From Streptomyces griseus (GTDB lineage: Bacteria > Actinomycetota > Actinomycetes > Streptomycetales > Streptomycetaceae), in contig NZ_UAVD01000057.1 of assembly GCF_900460065.1 (NCBI RefSeq), forward strand, positions 98,717-162,716: DNA of 64,000 nucleotides. Direction: 5' to 3'. The notes under the pieces are model-generated. The model worked only from the letters and a program-made list of their open reading frames with translations, ran no database searches and was not told the origin of the DNA. Made by a program: the position numbers and the translations under genes. Below, one piece after another: positions 40,893-49,551 of the stretch (positions are counted from its first letter, which is position 1; every line of letters starts with the position of its first letter).

Positions 40893-42362
40893 ATGACAGG
40901 CCAGGGGGAACCGTCGTTCGCAGCGGAGCTGAAGCACTTCCGCGAAGTGAGAGGCCTGGCCAAGGCGGAGCTGGCCCGCCGGCTGAAGATCTCCCCTTCG
41001 TACGTGAGCCACCTCGAATCCGGACGGGAACGCGGCTCCTCGGATCTCGCCCGCCGCCTCGAAACCGAGCTCGATGCGGGAGGAAAGCTCTGGAAGGCGT
41101 GGAAAGACGACGACAGCGGCCCGCAGCTCGTCCCGGAGTCCGCCGACGTCCCGCCGTCCGCGGGCATCCTCGTGCTCGAAGACTCCGCCGCCCTGCGCTA
41201 CGACGGCACCCACTACCACCTGACCATGCACCGACGACTCCGGAACACCGGCACCGAGCCGATCACCCGCTATCTCGTCCGCATCGCCGTCGACCGCTAC
41301 CCGGGCGAACCCGAACGCTCCAACGCCCTCTATCGGGCGCATCCCCTGACCTGGGAAGAACTTCAGGTCGAAGCGCACTGCGGCGACGAACAGATGGGGC
41401 GCGTCATCAAGCACGACCGTGATGCGTTCAAGGAGATATGGCTCGAGTTCGCGAACTCTCGCACCCGCTTCCCCCTCTACCCAGGACAAGAAGCCGGCAT
41501 CACCTACAGCTACTCCGTCACAGCCGACAAATGGGGCCCCTGGTTCCAGCGAGCCGTCCGCCTCCCGACCCGCGAACTCACTGTCAGCCTGTCCTTCCCC
41601 ACCGATCTCCAGCCCACGGTCTGGGGCACCGAAACCTCCCTCAGCGCCAACGCCGCACCCTTGCGGACGCCCCCCGCCCACGCCGTCGACGCAGACCACA
41701 CGGTCTACACATGGACGACCCTGGACCCGCCGCTCCACGCCCGGTACCGGATGGAGTGGCGGCTGAAGACCGAAGACCCTGCAGAGAGCGAGCCCGTGAA
41801 TACCCCCGCCCCCAGTGCCCTCATGGCCACCGCAGGCATCATCCAGGAAGGCGACATCATCCTGCAGTCCGTCGCCCAGCCTTTCGACCTGCCATCTGAG
41901 GCCGACGACGCCCGCCGCGTAGTGAGCGAACTCAGCGACGCGATCACGCGCGTCAGAACCCTCCACGACTTCGGCAAGGGGATGGGCATCGCCGCCCCGC
42001 AGATCGGCATCAGCCGCGCGGCTGCAATCGTCGTCCCGCCGGGCGACGGAGCCTCCCCGATCGTCCTGCTCAACCCCACCGCCGTGGAGTCCTCGGCTGA
42101 AACCGACCGTCAGTATGAGGGATGCCTCAGCTTCTTCGACGTACGAGGACTCGTCCCCAGGCCCCTGCATATCGTCATCAACCACACGGACATCGAAGGA
42201 ACACCCCACCTCACCCGATTCGAGCACGGTCTGGCCCGCCTGGTCCTGCACGAAGTCGACCACCTCGACGGCCGCCTCTACCGCACCCGAATGGAGCCGG
42301 GCACGGAACCGATCCCCGTCGAGGAGTATCGAGGCACCGGCCGGCCGTGGAACTACCGCTGA
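40893..42362 (+). CDS. XRE regulator fused to peptide deformylase
   Basis: A protein of 489 residues from ATG 40893 (AAGGAG upstream). Residues 8-65 are an XRE HTH (FREVRGLAKAELARRLKISP, SYVSHLESGRERG). Residues about 85-290 are a beta-rich middle region (LRYDGTHYHLTMHRRLRNTG, GPWFQRAVRLPTRELTVSLS) as seen in other actinobacterial XRE proteins with a sensor module. Residues about 305-475 are a peptide deformylase with all three motifs: GMGIAAPQIG near residue 363, EGCLSFF near 409 and LHEVDHLDG near 452 (metal-binding Cys and two His, catalytic Glu). Deformylases remove formyl groups from N-terminal Met; fused to a DNA-binding domain the enzyme may instead sense a formylated ligand. It is divergent from the preQ0 operon. 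Confidence 0.88.
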   Translation: MTGQGEPSFAAELKHFREVRGLAKAELARRLKISPSYVSHLESGRERGSSDLARRLETELDAGGKLWKAWKDDDSGPQLVPESADVPPSAGILVLEDSAALRYDGTHYHLTMHRRLRNTGTEPITRYLVRIAVDRYPGEPERSNALYRAHPLTWEELQVEAHCGDEQMGRVIKHDRDAFKEIWLEFANSRTRFPLYPGQEAGITYSYSVTADKWGPWFQRAVRLPTRELTVSLSFPTDLQPTVWGTETSLSANAAPLRTPPAHAVDADHTVYTWTTLDPPLHARYRMEWRLKTEDPAESEPVNTPAPSALMATAGIIQEGDIILQSVAQPFDLPSEADDARRVVSELSDAITRVRTLHDFGKGMGIAAPQIGISRAAAIVVPPGDGASPIVLLNPTAVESSAETDRQYEGCLSFFDVRGLVPRPLHIVINHTDIEGTPHLTRFEHGLARLVLHEVDHLDGRLYRTRMEPGTEPIPVEEYRGTGRPWNYR

Positions 42363-42478
42363 CCTGAGCCCGGCAGGGCGGCATTGCCGAGGGTGCACGG
42401 CGAGCGGCTGGACGCAGCCGCCCTGGAGGCCGGCGTGGAAATGCCCGGCGAACTGCCCGCTGTGCCCGGCCCCCTGGT
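42363..42478. other. Convergent spacer
   Basis: A 116-bp region between the stop codons of the XRE-PDF and GntR genes; GC-rich with short imperfect repeats, no clear terminator. Confidence 0.4.
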
Positions 42479-43594
42479 TCACTGGTTGGCCCCCCGGGGC
42501 TGCGGCCGTGCCCTATCCGTGGTGCGGCGCGGTGTGCCGGCCTTGTCCTGGTGGGTGGGGGCGGTGTCGCTGGTAGGTGGGTGCGGTACGTAGGAGCCGA
42601 TTCCGTTCCTGGTGACCAGGAGTTCTTCAGCGATCAGCGGGGCGAGCGCTCTGCGTAACTGCGTCTTGCCGACGCCGAACTCCTCCAGCAGTCGGACGGT
42701 GATGGGCTCGCCGGGCTTGATCGTGCCGTCCCGGACACGTTCCCGCACGATCTCGGTGAGCTGCGCCGGCGTGGGAGCCGGGGCTGGGGCACTGTTTTTG
42801 CCCAGCACGATGACCACGGAGTGGCGGCGGCACACACGTCCGTCCGCCTCCAGTGCGTGCATGGCGGTCCTCAGCGCGGAAGAGGTGACGCCGAACCGGA
42901 CCGTCAGGACGCTGTGGGCCGGGAGCCTGCTGCCTGGCGGGTAGGTGGTTGTGTCCGCGAGCATGTCGACAACCCCTCGGTAGGCCGCGCGGGCGGCGTG
43001 CAGCTTCGACGAGGTACCGATCAGGTACGCACTGACGACGGGCGTGGCGTCCGACGAGGTCGGGCTTGCCTGCGCGGGGCCGGGGTCCGGCGGATGCCCA
43101 CGGTGATGGTCGGGTTCGCGGGCGAGGCGAGGCGATACGTACGTGCCGGAGCCGGTCTTGACCAGGAGTCCTTCGTCGGCGAGCGGCCGGAGAGCGGTGG
43201 TCACGGTACACCGATGGACCTCGAACTCCTTTACCAGCAGGGGTACCAGAGGTGTTCCGGGCTTGAAAGTGCCGTCAGCGATACGCTCCCGCACCGTGGT
43301 GGCGATGAGCACGAACTTGTTCGGGGCCGGCTCGTAGCCCTCGCCGAGCACGAAGACGCCCAGTGGGGGGCGGATCCACACACGCCCCTGGGACGCGAGG
43401 GCCTCCATGGCGGCACCCACAACCGCCTGAGCAACGCCGTACTGCCGGCACAGTGCCCTGTACGTCGGCAGTTTGGTGCCCGGCGGGTAGGTATCGGTGT
43501 CCGCGAGGAGGCTTTCCAGCCCGTCGTAGACCCGGCGCCTGAGGGTGCCTGACTCGGGAACGGCCAAGGAGGGGATGGGTGCGGGCCGGCTCAC
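42479..43594 (-). CDS. GntR-like protein with four tandem winged helices
   Basis: A protein of 371 residues from GTG 43594, overlapping the upstream gene by GTGA. Four GntR-type winged-helix units follow one another: YPPGTKLPTYRALCRQYGVA (residues about 12-75), FKPGTPLVPLLVKEFEVHRC (85-145), YPPGSRLPAHSVLTVRFGVT (180-245) and IKPGEPITVRLLEEFGVGKT (255-320). Units 1/3 and 2/4 resemble each other most, so a pair of winged helices was duplicated. There is no effector-binding domain. One polypeptide could thus bind four half-sites or bridge distant operators. The target is unknown; the coupled GNAT-like gene and the divergent ABC-3C genes are nearest. Confidence 0.8.
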   Translation of the reverse strand: MSRPAPIPSLAVPESGTLRRRVYDGLESLLADTDTYPPGTKLPTYRALCRQYGVAQAVVGAAMEALASQGRVWIRPPLGVFVLGEGYEPAPNKFVLIATTVRERIADGTFKPGTPLVPLLVKEFEVHRCTVTTALRPLADEGLLVKTGSGTYVSPRLAREPDHHRGHPPDPGPAQASPTSSDATPVVSAYLIGTSSKLHAARAAYRGVVDMLADTTTYPPGSRLPAHSVLTVRFGVTSSALRTAMHALEADGRVCRRHSVVIVLGKNSAPAPAPTPAQLTEIVRERVRDGTIKPGEPITVRLLEEFGVGKTQLRRALAPLIAEELLVTRNGIGSYVPHPPTSDTAPTHQDKAGTPRRTTDRARPQPRGANQ

Positions 43595-44043
43595 TGGCTT
43601 TCCGCCCAGGTCCTCTGCCGTGCCGCGTCGGCGGGACGGATCCTCGTGCCCAGGAACGCGGCGAATGAGCGGCCCCCCTCGTCCAAGGTGCCGACCTCGC
43701 GGTGCGGGAGTAGCTGGGAGACCTCTCCTGCACGGCACTCCAGAGACAGGGTCGGTGCTGGTGTGACCTGGTCGGTGACGGCGGCGTGTATGGCGGGGGT
43801 CTCCCGTGCGTCGCGCCGAAGGTGACGGACGACGGTGCCGGAGCCGGAGCCGGTGACGGAGGTTCGGTCCGGGCTCCATCCCAGGGTGGTGCGCAGGTGC
43901 TCGGCGAGCCTCTCCGGAGCGACCGCGATGCGCAGGTGGGTATGTCCGGCGCGAGCGGCGCGGTCCGCGAGCCACGTGGTGAGGATCCAGGCCACGGGAC
44001 CGTACACGGACCCGGGATGGGTGATTATCCGGCTCACGTCCAC
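43591..44043 (-). CDS. GNAT-like fragment or small protein
   Basis: A protein of 150 residues from GTG 44043. Its first half, SRIITHPGSVYGPVAWILTT, WLADRAARAGHTHLRIAV and AEHLRTTLGW, matches the acetyl-CoA-binding and C-terminal part of GNAT N-acetyltransferases. The N-terminal strands that normally precede it are absent, so the gene may be 5'-truncated, or be a stand-alone half domain. The second half (SGSGTVVRHLRRDARETP onward) is not recognised. It overlaps the four-winged-helix gene by 4 bp and its start lies 50 bp from the divergent ABC-3C genes. Confidence 0.5.
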   Translation of the reverse strand: MDVSRIITHPGSVYGPVAWILTTWLADRAARAGHTHLRIAVAPERLAEHLRTTLGWSPDRTSVTGSGSGTVVRHLRRDARETPAIHAAVTDQVTPAPTLSLECRAGEVSQLLPHREVGTLDEGGRSFAAFLGTRIRPADAARQRTWAESQ

Positions 44044-44093
44044 AGCTGCAGCGCCGCCCCGTCCGGCAGTGTCCGCTCAACAGTCCGGTCGAA

Positions 44094-44540
44094 GTGGGGA
44101 TGCGTACGTTGATCCTGCTGGCCCGCAGCCATCCTCATCCACTGGACCTTTCCTGGCTGGTGGTCCTGGACCACGCCATGCTGCACAGCAGCCAGTTCGA
44201 CGGTCCGCCCAGTCTCCATCCGCGCCTGCCCGCCCAGCCGGGCGAGCTCGGTATGAAGCGGCAGACGATGCAGGAAGGGCTGGAGGTGCTGTTGCGCGCC
44301 CGTCTGGCTACGGTCGAGGCGACCGAGGGCGGGATTGTCTACCAGGTGACCCCGCGCGGCTCGGGGTTCGCCGGCATCCTGGAGGCCCCGTACGTCGGCG
44401 AACTGCGTCAACGCGCGCAGTGGGCCGTGGAGCAGTTCGCCTCGACCATGGACGCGGTGACGGCCACACGTGACATCACGACCCGCTGGCACAACGAATT
44501 CATCACCCAAATGCGGCACTTGGGGGTCGGTCGTGGCTAA
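44094..44540 (+). CDS. ABC-three-component system middle component 2-like protein
   Basis: A protein of 148 residues. The hallmark is MRTLILLARSHPHPLDLSWL, VVLDHAMLHSSQFDGPPSLH and a C-terminal helix (GELRQRAQWAVEQF-like), which I recognise as the MC2 family of ABC-3C conflict systems; the fold is a small winged-helix-like protein. Homology seems to extend upstream into LNSPVEVG without a normal start codon: only CTG at 44046 or GTG at 44094 are available, so the N-terminus is uncertain. It overlaps the ATPase gene by 8 bp, so they are translated together. Confidence 0.75.
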   Translation: MGMRTLILLARSHPHPLDLSWLVVLDHAMLHSSQFDGPPSLHPRLPAQPGELGMKRQTMQEGLEVLLRARLATVEATEGGIVYQVTPRGSGFAGILEAPYVGELRQRAQWAVEQFASTMDAVTATRDITTRWHNEFITQMRHLGVGRG

Positions 44541-46389
44541 CTTCACCCTGACCCATCTAACGTACGCCGGTGCGGGCCTGCCGACGGCCCGTGTGGAGTT
44601 CGACCCCAAGTTCACGGTGATCTACGGCTCCTCCAACACGGGCAAGACCTTCCTGGTCGACTCCATCGACTACATGCTCGGCGGTCATGTCCGTCCCTCT
44701 ATCCCGCGCGCCGAAGGATACGGACAGATCCTGCTCGGACTGCTGCTCCCCGACGGCAGCCCTCTCACACTGGTCCGGAAGCCCGGCGGTAAGAGCATTC
44801 ACGTACACCAGGACGACCTGAGGGAGCTCTCCCACGCCACCCCCAACGTGATCGTCTCGGCCCGCAGGATCCGCAGCCGCCGTGACATCTCGCACTACCT
44901 GCTCAGTAAACTGGGGCTGGACGACACCTATGTGCGCACCAACGAGGGCGGCAACACCGAACTGCTCAAACTGGCCGACCTGACCCACCTCAGCGTGGTC
45001 ACCGACACCCGCATGATCGATCCGAATCCGCCCTCGCAGCGCACCCGCGGCACCGCGGCCAGGACGACTGCGCGCTCGGTCATGAAGCTGATGCTGACCG
45101 GTGAGGACGAGCCCCCGGCGACCAAACTTCCCAATGCTGCTCAACGGCGCGTCCAGCGCGGCAAGATCAACCTGATTGATTCGCTGGCACTGGACCTGCA
45201 CGCCAAATTCTCCCGTGACCAGACCCCCGACGAGCTGCGAGATCAGCTGGCCCGGTTAGAGGACAGTCTCAACGACATGGCCCGCTCGCTGGCCGGCGAG
45301 TCCGAGCAGCAGGCCCGCGCCGTCGCCGCCCGTGCACACCTTGCCGAGATGGATGCCGAGCTGGAGGCACGCCTGAGTGAGGTGCTCGACCTGCTGGGGC
45401 GATTCGACACCCTGCGTCAGCAGTACGAGACAGACCTCGCTCGCCTGGAGATGGTCAGCGAGGCGGGCAACCTGCTGGGCTACTTCAAGGTCGGCCGCTG
45501 CGTATTCTGCGGGGCGGACCCCGAACACCAGCAGGCCCAGCACGGCCACCAGGAGACCACCCAGCTGCACGAGGCCGTGCTTGTCGAGTCGACCAAGACG
45601 CACTCCCTGCTCGCCGACCTCCGGCTGACCATTGAGGGGTTGGAGAGCCAACGCGTCGATCTGGCCGAACGCCGCACTGCCCTAAGCACGCAGGCGGCCG
45701 AGGCCGACCGGGCCCTGGTGCAGATAGAAGCGCGACTGGCCCCTCTCCGCGATGAACTGCAGGAAACTGTCGACGAGCGACTGCGCGTCGAACGCGACCT
45801 GGAACTTCGAGCCAGGCTCGATGAACTGGAAGAGCACCGCTCCCAGCTGGTGGCCCAAGGTGCCCTGCCGTCCAAGCGGCGGGAATCCCTGATCGCGGGC
45901 AGGATCCTGTCGTCGTTCGACGAGATCTTCCAACGCACCCTGGATTTCTGGCGGATCCCCGATGTTGAAGGCGCCGGCTACGACCCCTACAGCGGGGACG
46001 TCAGTGCTGGCGGAACGGCGCGCGCCGGCCATGGCCGGGGCATGCGCGCATTACTGCATGCCGCGTTTTCCATTGCCCTGGCCCGCTACTGCCTGGACCG
46101 CAGACTCCCGCATCTCGGGTTCCTCGTCCTGGACTCCCCCCTGGTTACGTACAAGGAGCCGGACTATGACGCTGACCGCATCCCCCCGAACGTGATCGAC
46201 CACTTCTACCGCTCGTTCCTGGCCTTCCCTGGCCAGGCCATCGTCGTCGAGAACGCGACGCCACCCCCAGACGTCCTTGAGCACGCACGGATCGTCAACT
46301 TCAGCGGCAGCGGGGCCCGCCCTGGCTTTTTCCCCGCGCGTCCCAGCACCACAACCGGACCTGAGCAGCCCCGTACCCGCAGGGGGTGA
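44533..46389 (+). CDS. SMC/Rad50-like ATPase of an ABC-three-component conflict system
   Basis: A protein of 618 residues from GTG 44533. Walker A is TVIYGSSNTGKTFLVDSIDY near residue 28. The middle is a coiled coil (residues about 230-470) interrupted by a zinc-hook-like CVFCGADPEHQQ near residue 325. The C-terminal ATPase lobe has RALLHAAFSIALARYCLDRR and Walker B HLGFLVLDSPLVTYKEPDYD, ending with IVVENATPPPD. This is the ABC-ATPase type found in ABC-3C systems and related to RloC-like conflict ATPases, which switch on nuclease effectors when infection is sensed. No third component with an obvious effector domain is adjacent; the GNAT-like gene or a distant gene may serve, or the system is incomplete. 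Confidence 0.82.
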   Translation: MANFTLTHLTYAGAGLPTARVEFDPKFTVIYGSSNTGKTFLVDSIDYMLGGHVRPSIPRAEGYGQILLGLLLPDGSPLTLVRKPGGKSIHVHQDDLRELSHATPNVIVSARRIRSRRDISHYLLSKLGLDDTYVRTNEGGNTELLKLADLTHLSVVTDTRMIDPNPPSQRTRGTAARTTARSVMKLMLTGEDEPPATKLPNAAQRRVQRGKINLIDSLALDLHAKFSRDQTPDELRDQLARLEDSLNDMARSLAGESEQQARAVAARAHLAEMDAELEARLSEVLDLLGRFDTLRQQYETDLARLEMVSEAGNLLGYFKVGRCVFCGADPEHQQAQHGHQETTQLHEAVLVESTKTHSLLADLRLTIEGLESQRVDLAERRTALSTQAAEADRALVQIEARLAPLRDELQETVDERLRVERDLELRARLDELEEHRSQLVAQGALPSKRRESLIAGRILSSFDEIFQRTLDFWRIPDVEGAGYDPYSGDVSAGGTARAGHGRGMRALLHAAFSIALARYCLDRRLPHLGFLVLDSPLVTYKEPDYDADRIPPNVIDHFYRSFLAFPGQAIVVENATPPPDVLEHARIVNFSGSGARPGFFPARPSTTTGPEQPRTRRG

Positions 46390-46786
46390 AGCGCCGAGGG
46401 GCCCGGTACGCCTTCTATGTCAAGGGGATCTGTTCGGGCATACGACGGTTGCCGTGAGGGCCTTGCAGTGCTCTCAGGGGTAGCTCAAACGGTAGCGGCT
46501 GGCCGAAGCGCGAACAGATACGCCGAACTTGCCCGTGAATCTTGATGGGATGCCTTGCGGCCGGACGCGTCACCCAGGGGGGCGACTAAGGGGGGACTAT
46601 CCGCATCAGACAACGTTGACTCTGCCAGCGATGGCGCGTAAGCACAGGCCCTCAGTGGCGGTATCGAGCCGGGGCGGCGTACACGTCAGGCCGACGTTGT
46701 CCGCAGCCGCATGTGAGACTCGACGACCGTGGCCGAAGTTAACCAGTTTGGCTGCGCTTAAGAACAGGTTGGACCACACTGCTTAG
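46390..46786. other. About 400 bp without a gene
   Basis: Less GC-rich than its surroundings. It contains GGGGTAGCTCAAACGGTAGC near 46477-46496, which resembles the D-arm half of a tRNA but is not followed by an anticodon or T arm. Possibly an attachment-site relic at the edge of the ABC-3C module. No ORF is convincing. Confidence 0.4.
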
Positions 46787-48121
46787 GTGATCAATCTGCT
46801 CATTCAGTTGGCATGGCTCGCCGCCCTCCTGATCGCCCTGTTCGCGGCATGGGCCATCTGGGATGCATCCGCACCGCTGCGTCGTCGGATTCGGGTGGGA
46901 CAGCGTTGGCAAGCGTGGGTTTCAGCCCGCGCGATGCGGCGGGTGCGGAACGCCGTCGTGCACTTAGCGATACCTGGAGTACCAACAGCAACCGGGGTTC
47001 CGTGGGTGCTAACGCGCCAATGGTTTAGCGTGGTTGAAGCCGTCAAGGCCTGGTACGTGCTAATGCCGGCGGCGCTCGTTTTGCACGTGATCCGATTATT
47101 CGTTCTCATGATCGCGTTGCTCAACGTCGGCTCGATTGTTGCTGCCGCAAAATTCGTCGTGGAGAACCCGCCAGGCAGCAAGCCCGCACCACAGCCGCAC
47201 TGCCGGACAGCGGATCAGGCCAATGTCCAGCCAGATGAATCTTCCGCTCCTCCTCTCTCTCAGTGTGAGCCGAGCTTAGACCCGCTCGGCTCGCTATGGG
47301 GCGTGGGCCGAGAAGCAGTCCACTGGGTGGGGGCGAGAGTGGGCCCGGCAGTGGCCGAGCCTCAGGCTGACATCATCGGCACGGCCAAGGTCCTGACTGC
47401 GCTTGTATTGTTAGTAATGGCTGTCCCGTTCGTGCGGGCCATCGTGCCGGTCGCGCACCGCATCCTTGATGCAGACGAGAACGGTCGCCGACCGTGGCAA
47501 CGCCACGAGACCGCTCCCCATCCTGTGCAGGCAATTGATGTGACCAGGTGGCAGCCGGTGGTGGTGCTTCTGGCTGTCTGCGGAAGCGTTGGACTGGCCC
47601 ACAAGCAGCTGGAGTCCCGTGATGTGCTTAATGCGCCACGGGTCAGCCTGAAGGCAGCCGAGAGAGTGGTGTGGAACGCTTGGCGGGTCCGGCAAGGATA
47701 CGTACGGCCGGAGCGTCGAAATCAGTTGAAAGAGCACGCGGCGCAGGTGGTTGGAGCCATTCGCGCAATAGAGTCCAGACAAGATAGCGGAGCCGATACG
47801 GGAAAGGTATTCGAAGACACGGCGGCCATGCTGCTAAAGATCGCTCAGCGGTACACCGAGGGGCGCACCTTGGCCCTGCTGGACCCCGCAGACCTCAAGC
47901 ACGTGACTCCAGCAGTGAATAGGGAGCGCGTGCGGCTGGTCGCCTTCGGATTGATCGTAACGGGAACTGTAGCTGCGGCCATGGCGGTGCCGGGGATGAC
48001 GGAGCAGGCGGCGACGCCGCTGATCGGGATTGTCTCTTTGATCACCTGGAGTGTGCTGTACGGGGGGCGGATGGTGGGCGCCGGCCTAGTCGATGTGATG
48101 AGAGGCCAAAGTCGCACCTAG
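46787..48121 (+). CDS. Orphan integral membrane protein
   Basis: A protein of 444 residues from GTG 46787. Transmembrane segments: LLIQLAWLAALLIALFAAWA at the start, YVLMPAALVLHVIRLFVLMI near residue 90, TALVLLVMAVPFVRAIVPVA near 205, VVVLLAVCGSVGLAHKQLE near 252, and two at the C-terminus (LVAFGLIVTGTVAAAMAVPG, PLIGIVSLITWSVLYGGRMV). A basic hydrophilic region between residues 275 and 365 would face the cytoplasm. I recognise no family. Codon use is less GC-biased than in the operon to its left, so it may have been acquired separately. It could be a membrane effector of a neighbouring conflict system, but that is speculation. Confidence 0.65.
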   Translation: MINLLIQLAWLAALLIALFAAWAIWDASAPLRRRIRVGQRWQAWVSARAMRRVRNAVVHLAIPGVPTATGVPWVLTRQWFSVVEAVKAWYVLMPAALVLHVIRLFVLMIALLNVGSIVAAAKFVVENPPGSKPAPQPHCRTADQANVQPDESSAPPLSQCEPSLDPLGSLWGVGREAVHWVGARVGPAVAEPQADIIGTAKVLTALVLLVMAVPFVRAIVPVAHRILDADENGRRPWQRHETAPHPVQAIDVTRWQPVVVLLAVCGSVGLAHKQLESRDVLNAPRVSLKAAERVVWNAWRVRQGYVRPERRNQLKEHAAQVVGAIRAIESRQDSGADTGKVFEDTAAMLLKIAQRYTEGRTLALLDPADLKHVTPAVNRERVRLVAFGLIVTGTVAAAMAVPGMTEQAATPLIGIVSLITWSVLYGGRMVGAGLVDVMRGQSRT

Positions 48122-48291
48122 CGCTTTATCGCGCCGCCGTCATGCCGGCAACCAGTTCCATCGAACTGTCGTAGGCAAGGTGAATATTGCCTGATGCGGC
48201 ACTTCAAGCACTTTGACGTGCCGTCTAGCTATGCCTGAAAGTCAGCCCCTTCAGCCCCTTTGGTTCCCAAATTTGGGCCGCCGAGGCGGGA

Positions 48292-48500
48292 TCAGTCCGA
48301 TGTCTCATGAGACACGCTGAGCGCGAAGAACACTTCCCGGCTCACGTCGATCTTGAGGACGCCGAGCTCGGCGTCGAGCCGGTCGCGGGCGGTCATCTCC
48401 CGCAGCCCGGACGCCCCGGCCGCGTGCCGCAGCGCCCCAGCCGGTGTCGCTGCTGGTCGGGCACCTTGACGCTGTAAAACTTGTCCACGATCGGAACACG
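48292..48500 (-). pseudogene. C-terminal remnant of an unidentified regulator-like gene
   Basis: The last 40 residues of the minus frame (EMTARDRLDAELGVLKIDVS, then REVFFALSVSHETSD) look coding, and a preceding segment in another frame reads IVDKFYSVKVPDQQRH. The split over two frames and missing start indicate a decayed gene of a family I do not recognise. Confidence 0.4.
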
Positions 48501-48565
48501 CACAGAGGCTGCCGTGGCGTTGGCCGGACGTCACCAGACCCCCTGGCCTGCTCGGTGTGGCACCT

Positions 48566-49231
48566 CTACTCAGTATCAGACCGACGGCGTGCGACGATGA
48601 TACCTCCCAGTGTGCTCTCGGCCGAGGTGAGAGTCTGGTGTGCCTCGACGGCGAAGCCCGCATCGCTGAGCCAAGCGGCCATCCGGTCATGCTGACGACG
48701 ATGGACATAGAGCCTCATCGGGTGGCCGCCATATCCCTGCGTATGCAGTTTCGACTCATCCCCGACATGAAAGCTGAGGAGCAGCGGCCCTCCTGGCCGC
48801 AGCACTCGGTGGAAGTGCCTGAAGACCGAGCTGATCTCGTTGTCGGGGACGTGGATCAGTGAGTACCAGGCGACCAGGCCGGCCATCGAACCATCGTCGA
48901 GGGCGAGTTCCGTCATGGAACCGATTTCGAACCTGACACCGGAGTGGTCACGACGGGCCACCTCGACCATCCGCGGCGACAGGTCAATCCCGAACGCGTC
49001 CGCGCCCAGGCGCCTCAGATAGGCCGTGATCCGCCCTGAGCCGCATCCGATATCTGCCACCGGGCCCCCGCCGTTGGCGTGCACCAGGTCCGCGAACAGC
49101 GCTAGAAAGGTGCGCTCCTCGGGCGTCTCGTCCAGGAGGTTGCGCACGCGGTCCGCGTAACTCGCGGCCACGGTGTCGTAGGACAACCGTGTGTTTTCCA
49201 GCCAGCTGTCAGTGTGTGGTCCGATCCCCAT
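48566..49231 (-). CDS. Class I SAM-dependent methyltransferase
   Basis: A protein of 221 residues from ATG 49231. It has the usual opening of this Streptomyces family (LSYDTVAASYADRVRNLLDE), SAM-binding motif I PVADIGCGSGRITAYLRRLG, acidic strand AFGIDLSPRMVEVARR, and post-motif SLIHVPDNEISSVFRHFHRV followed by LRPGGPLLLSFHVG. It is a small-molecule methyltransferase of UbiE/Methyltransf_25 type; substrate unknown. The coding frame is intact, unlike the methyltransferase at 26932-27763. It stands alone, next to the transposon graveyard. Confidence 0.88.
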   Translation of the reverse strand: MGIGPHTDSWLENTRLSYDTVAASYADRVRNLLDETPEERTFLALFADLVHANGGGPVADIGCGSGRITAYLRRLGADAFGIDLSPRMVEVARRDHSGVRFEIGSMTELALDDGSMAGLVAWYSLIHVPDNEISSVFRHFHRVLRPGGPLLLSFHVGDESKLHTQGYGGHPMRLYVHRRQHDRMAAWLSDAGFAVEAHQTLTSAESTLGGIIVARRRSDTE

Positions 49232-49314
49232 GCCCGCAGGCTACTGGCTCCCCAACAGCCCACATGCAACGACCTCGTGGGTCGTGCCTTTTGCGACGGT
49301 GGCTCGTTAAGAGA

Positions 49315-49527
49315 CTAATCGGCACGGATCATCTGTCTGTGGCGATGCGCGAGACGACCTGAGCGGGCGTGCGGGCGCAGGCGGTCTTCGGAGTCGCTGC
49401 CGGGGTGAGCGTGGTTGGTGACGAGGGTCTGTCCTTGGGCGCCGGGGATCAGCAGTTTCTGGTAGTGCAGTTCCAAGGGGCCGACCTGGGGGTGTTGCAG
49501 CAGGCTGACACCGGTGGTTTTTGTGCT
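49315..49527 (-). pseudogene. C-terminal piece of an XRE/MmyB-type regulator
   Basis: The minus frame ending at TAG 49315 reads HPQVGPLELHYQKLLIPGAQ then GQTLVTNHAHPGSDSEDRL. This is the end of the MmyB-like ligand-binding domain common in Streptomyces XRE regulators. The N-terminal HTH and most of the domain are missing, and the piece abuts an ISL3 remnant. Confidence 0.7.
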
Positions 49528-49551
49528 TCACGGATGGGTGCGGCTCTGGGC

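Noticed and set aside
40785..42482. 565-residue minus-strand ORF opposite the XRE-deformylase gene
   Set aside because: Shadow ORF; the plus strand has complete HTH and deformylase motifs.
46475..46545. Possible tRNA (GGGGTAGCTCAAACGGTAGC resembling a D arm)
   Set aside because: No anticodon arm, no GTTCRANNC T-arm and no matching acceptor stem follow; at most a tRNA-derived scar.
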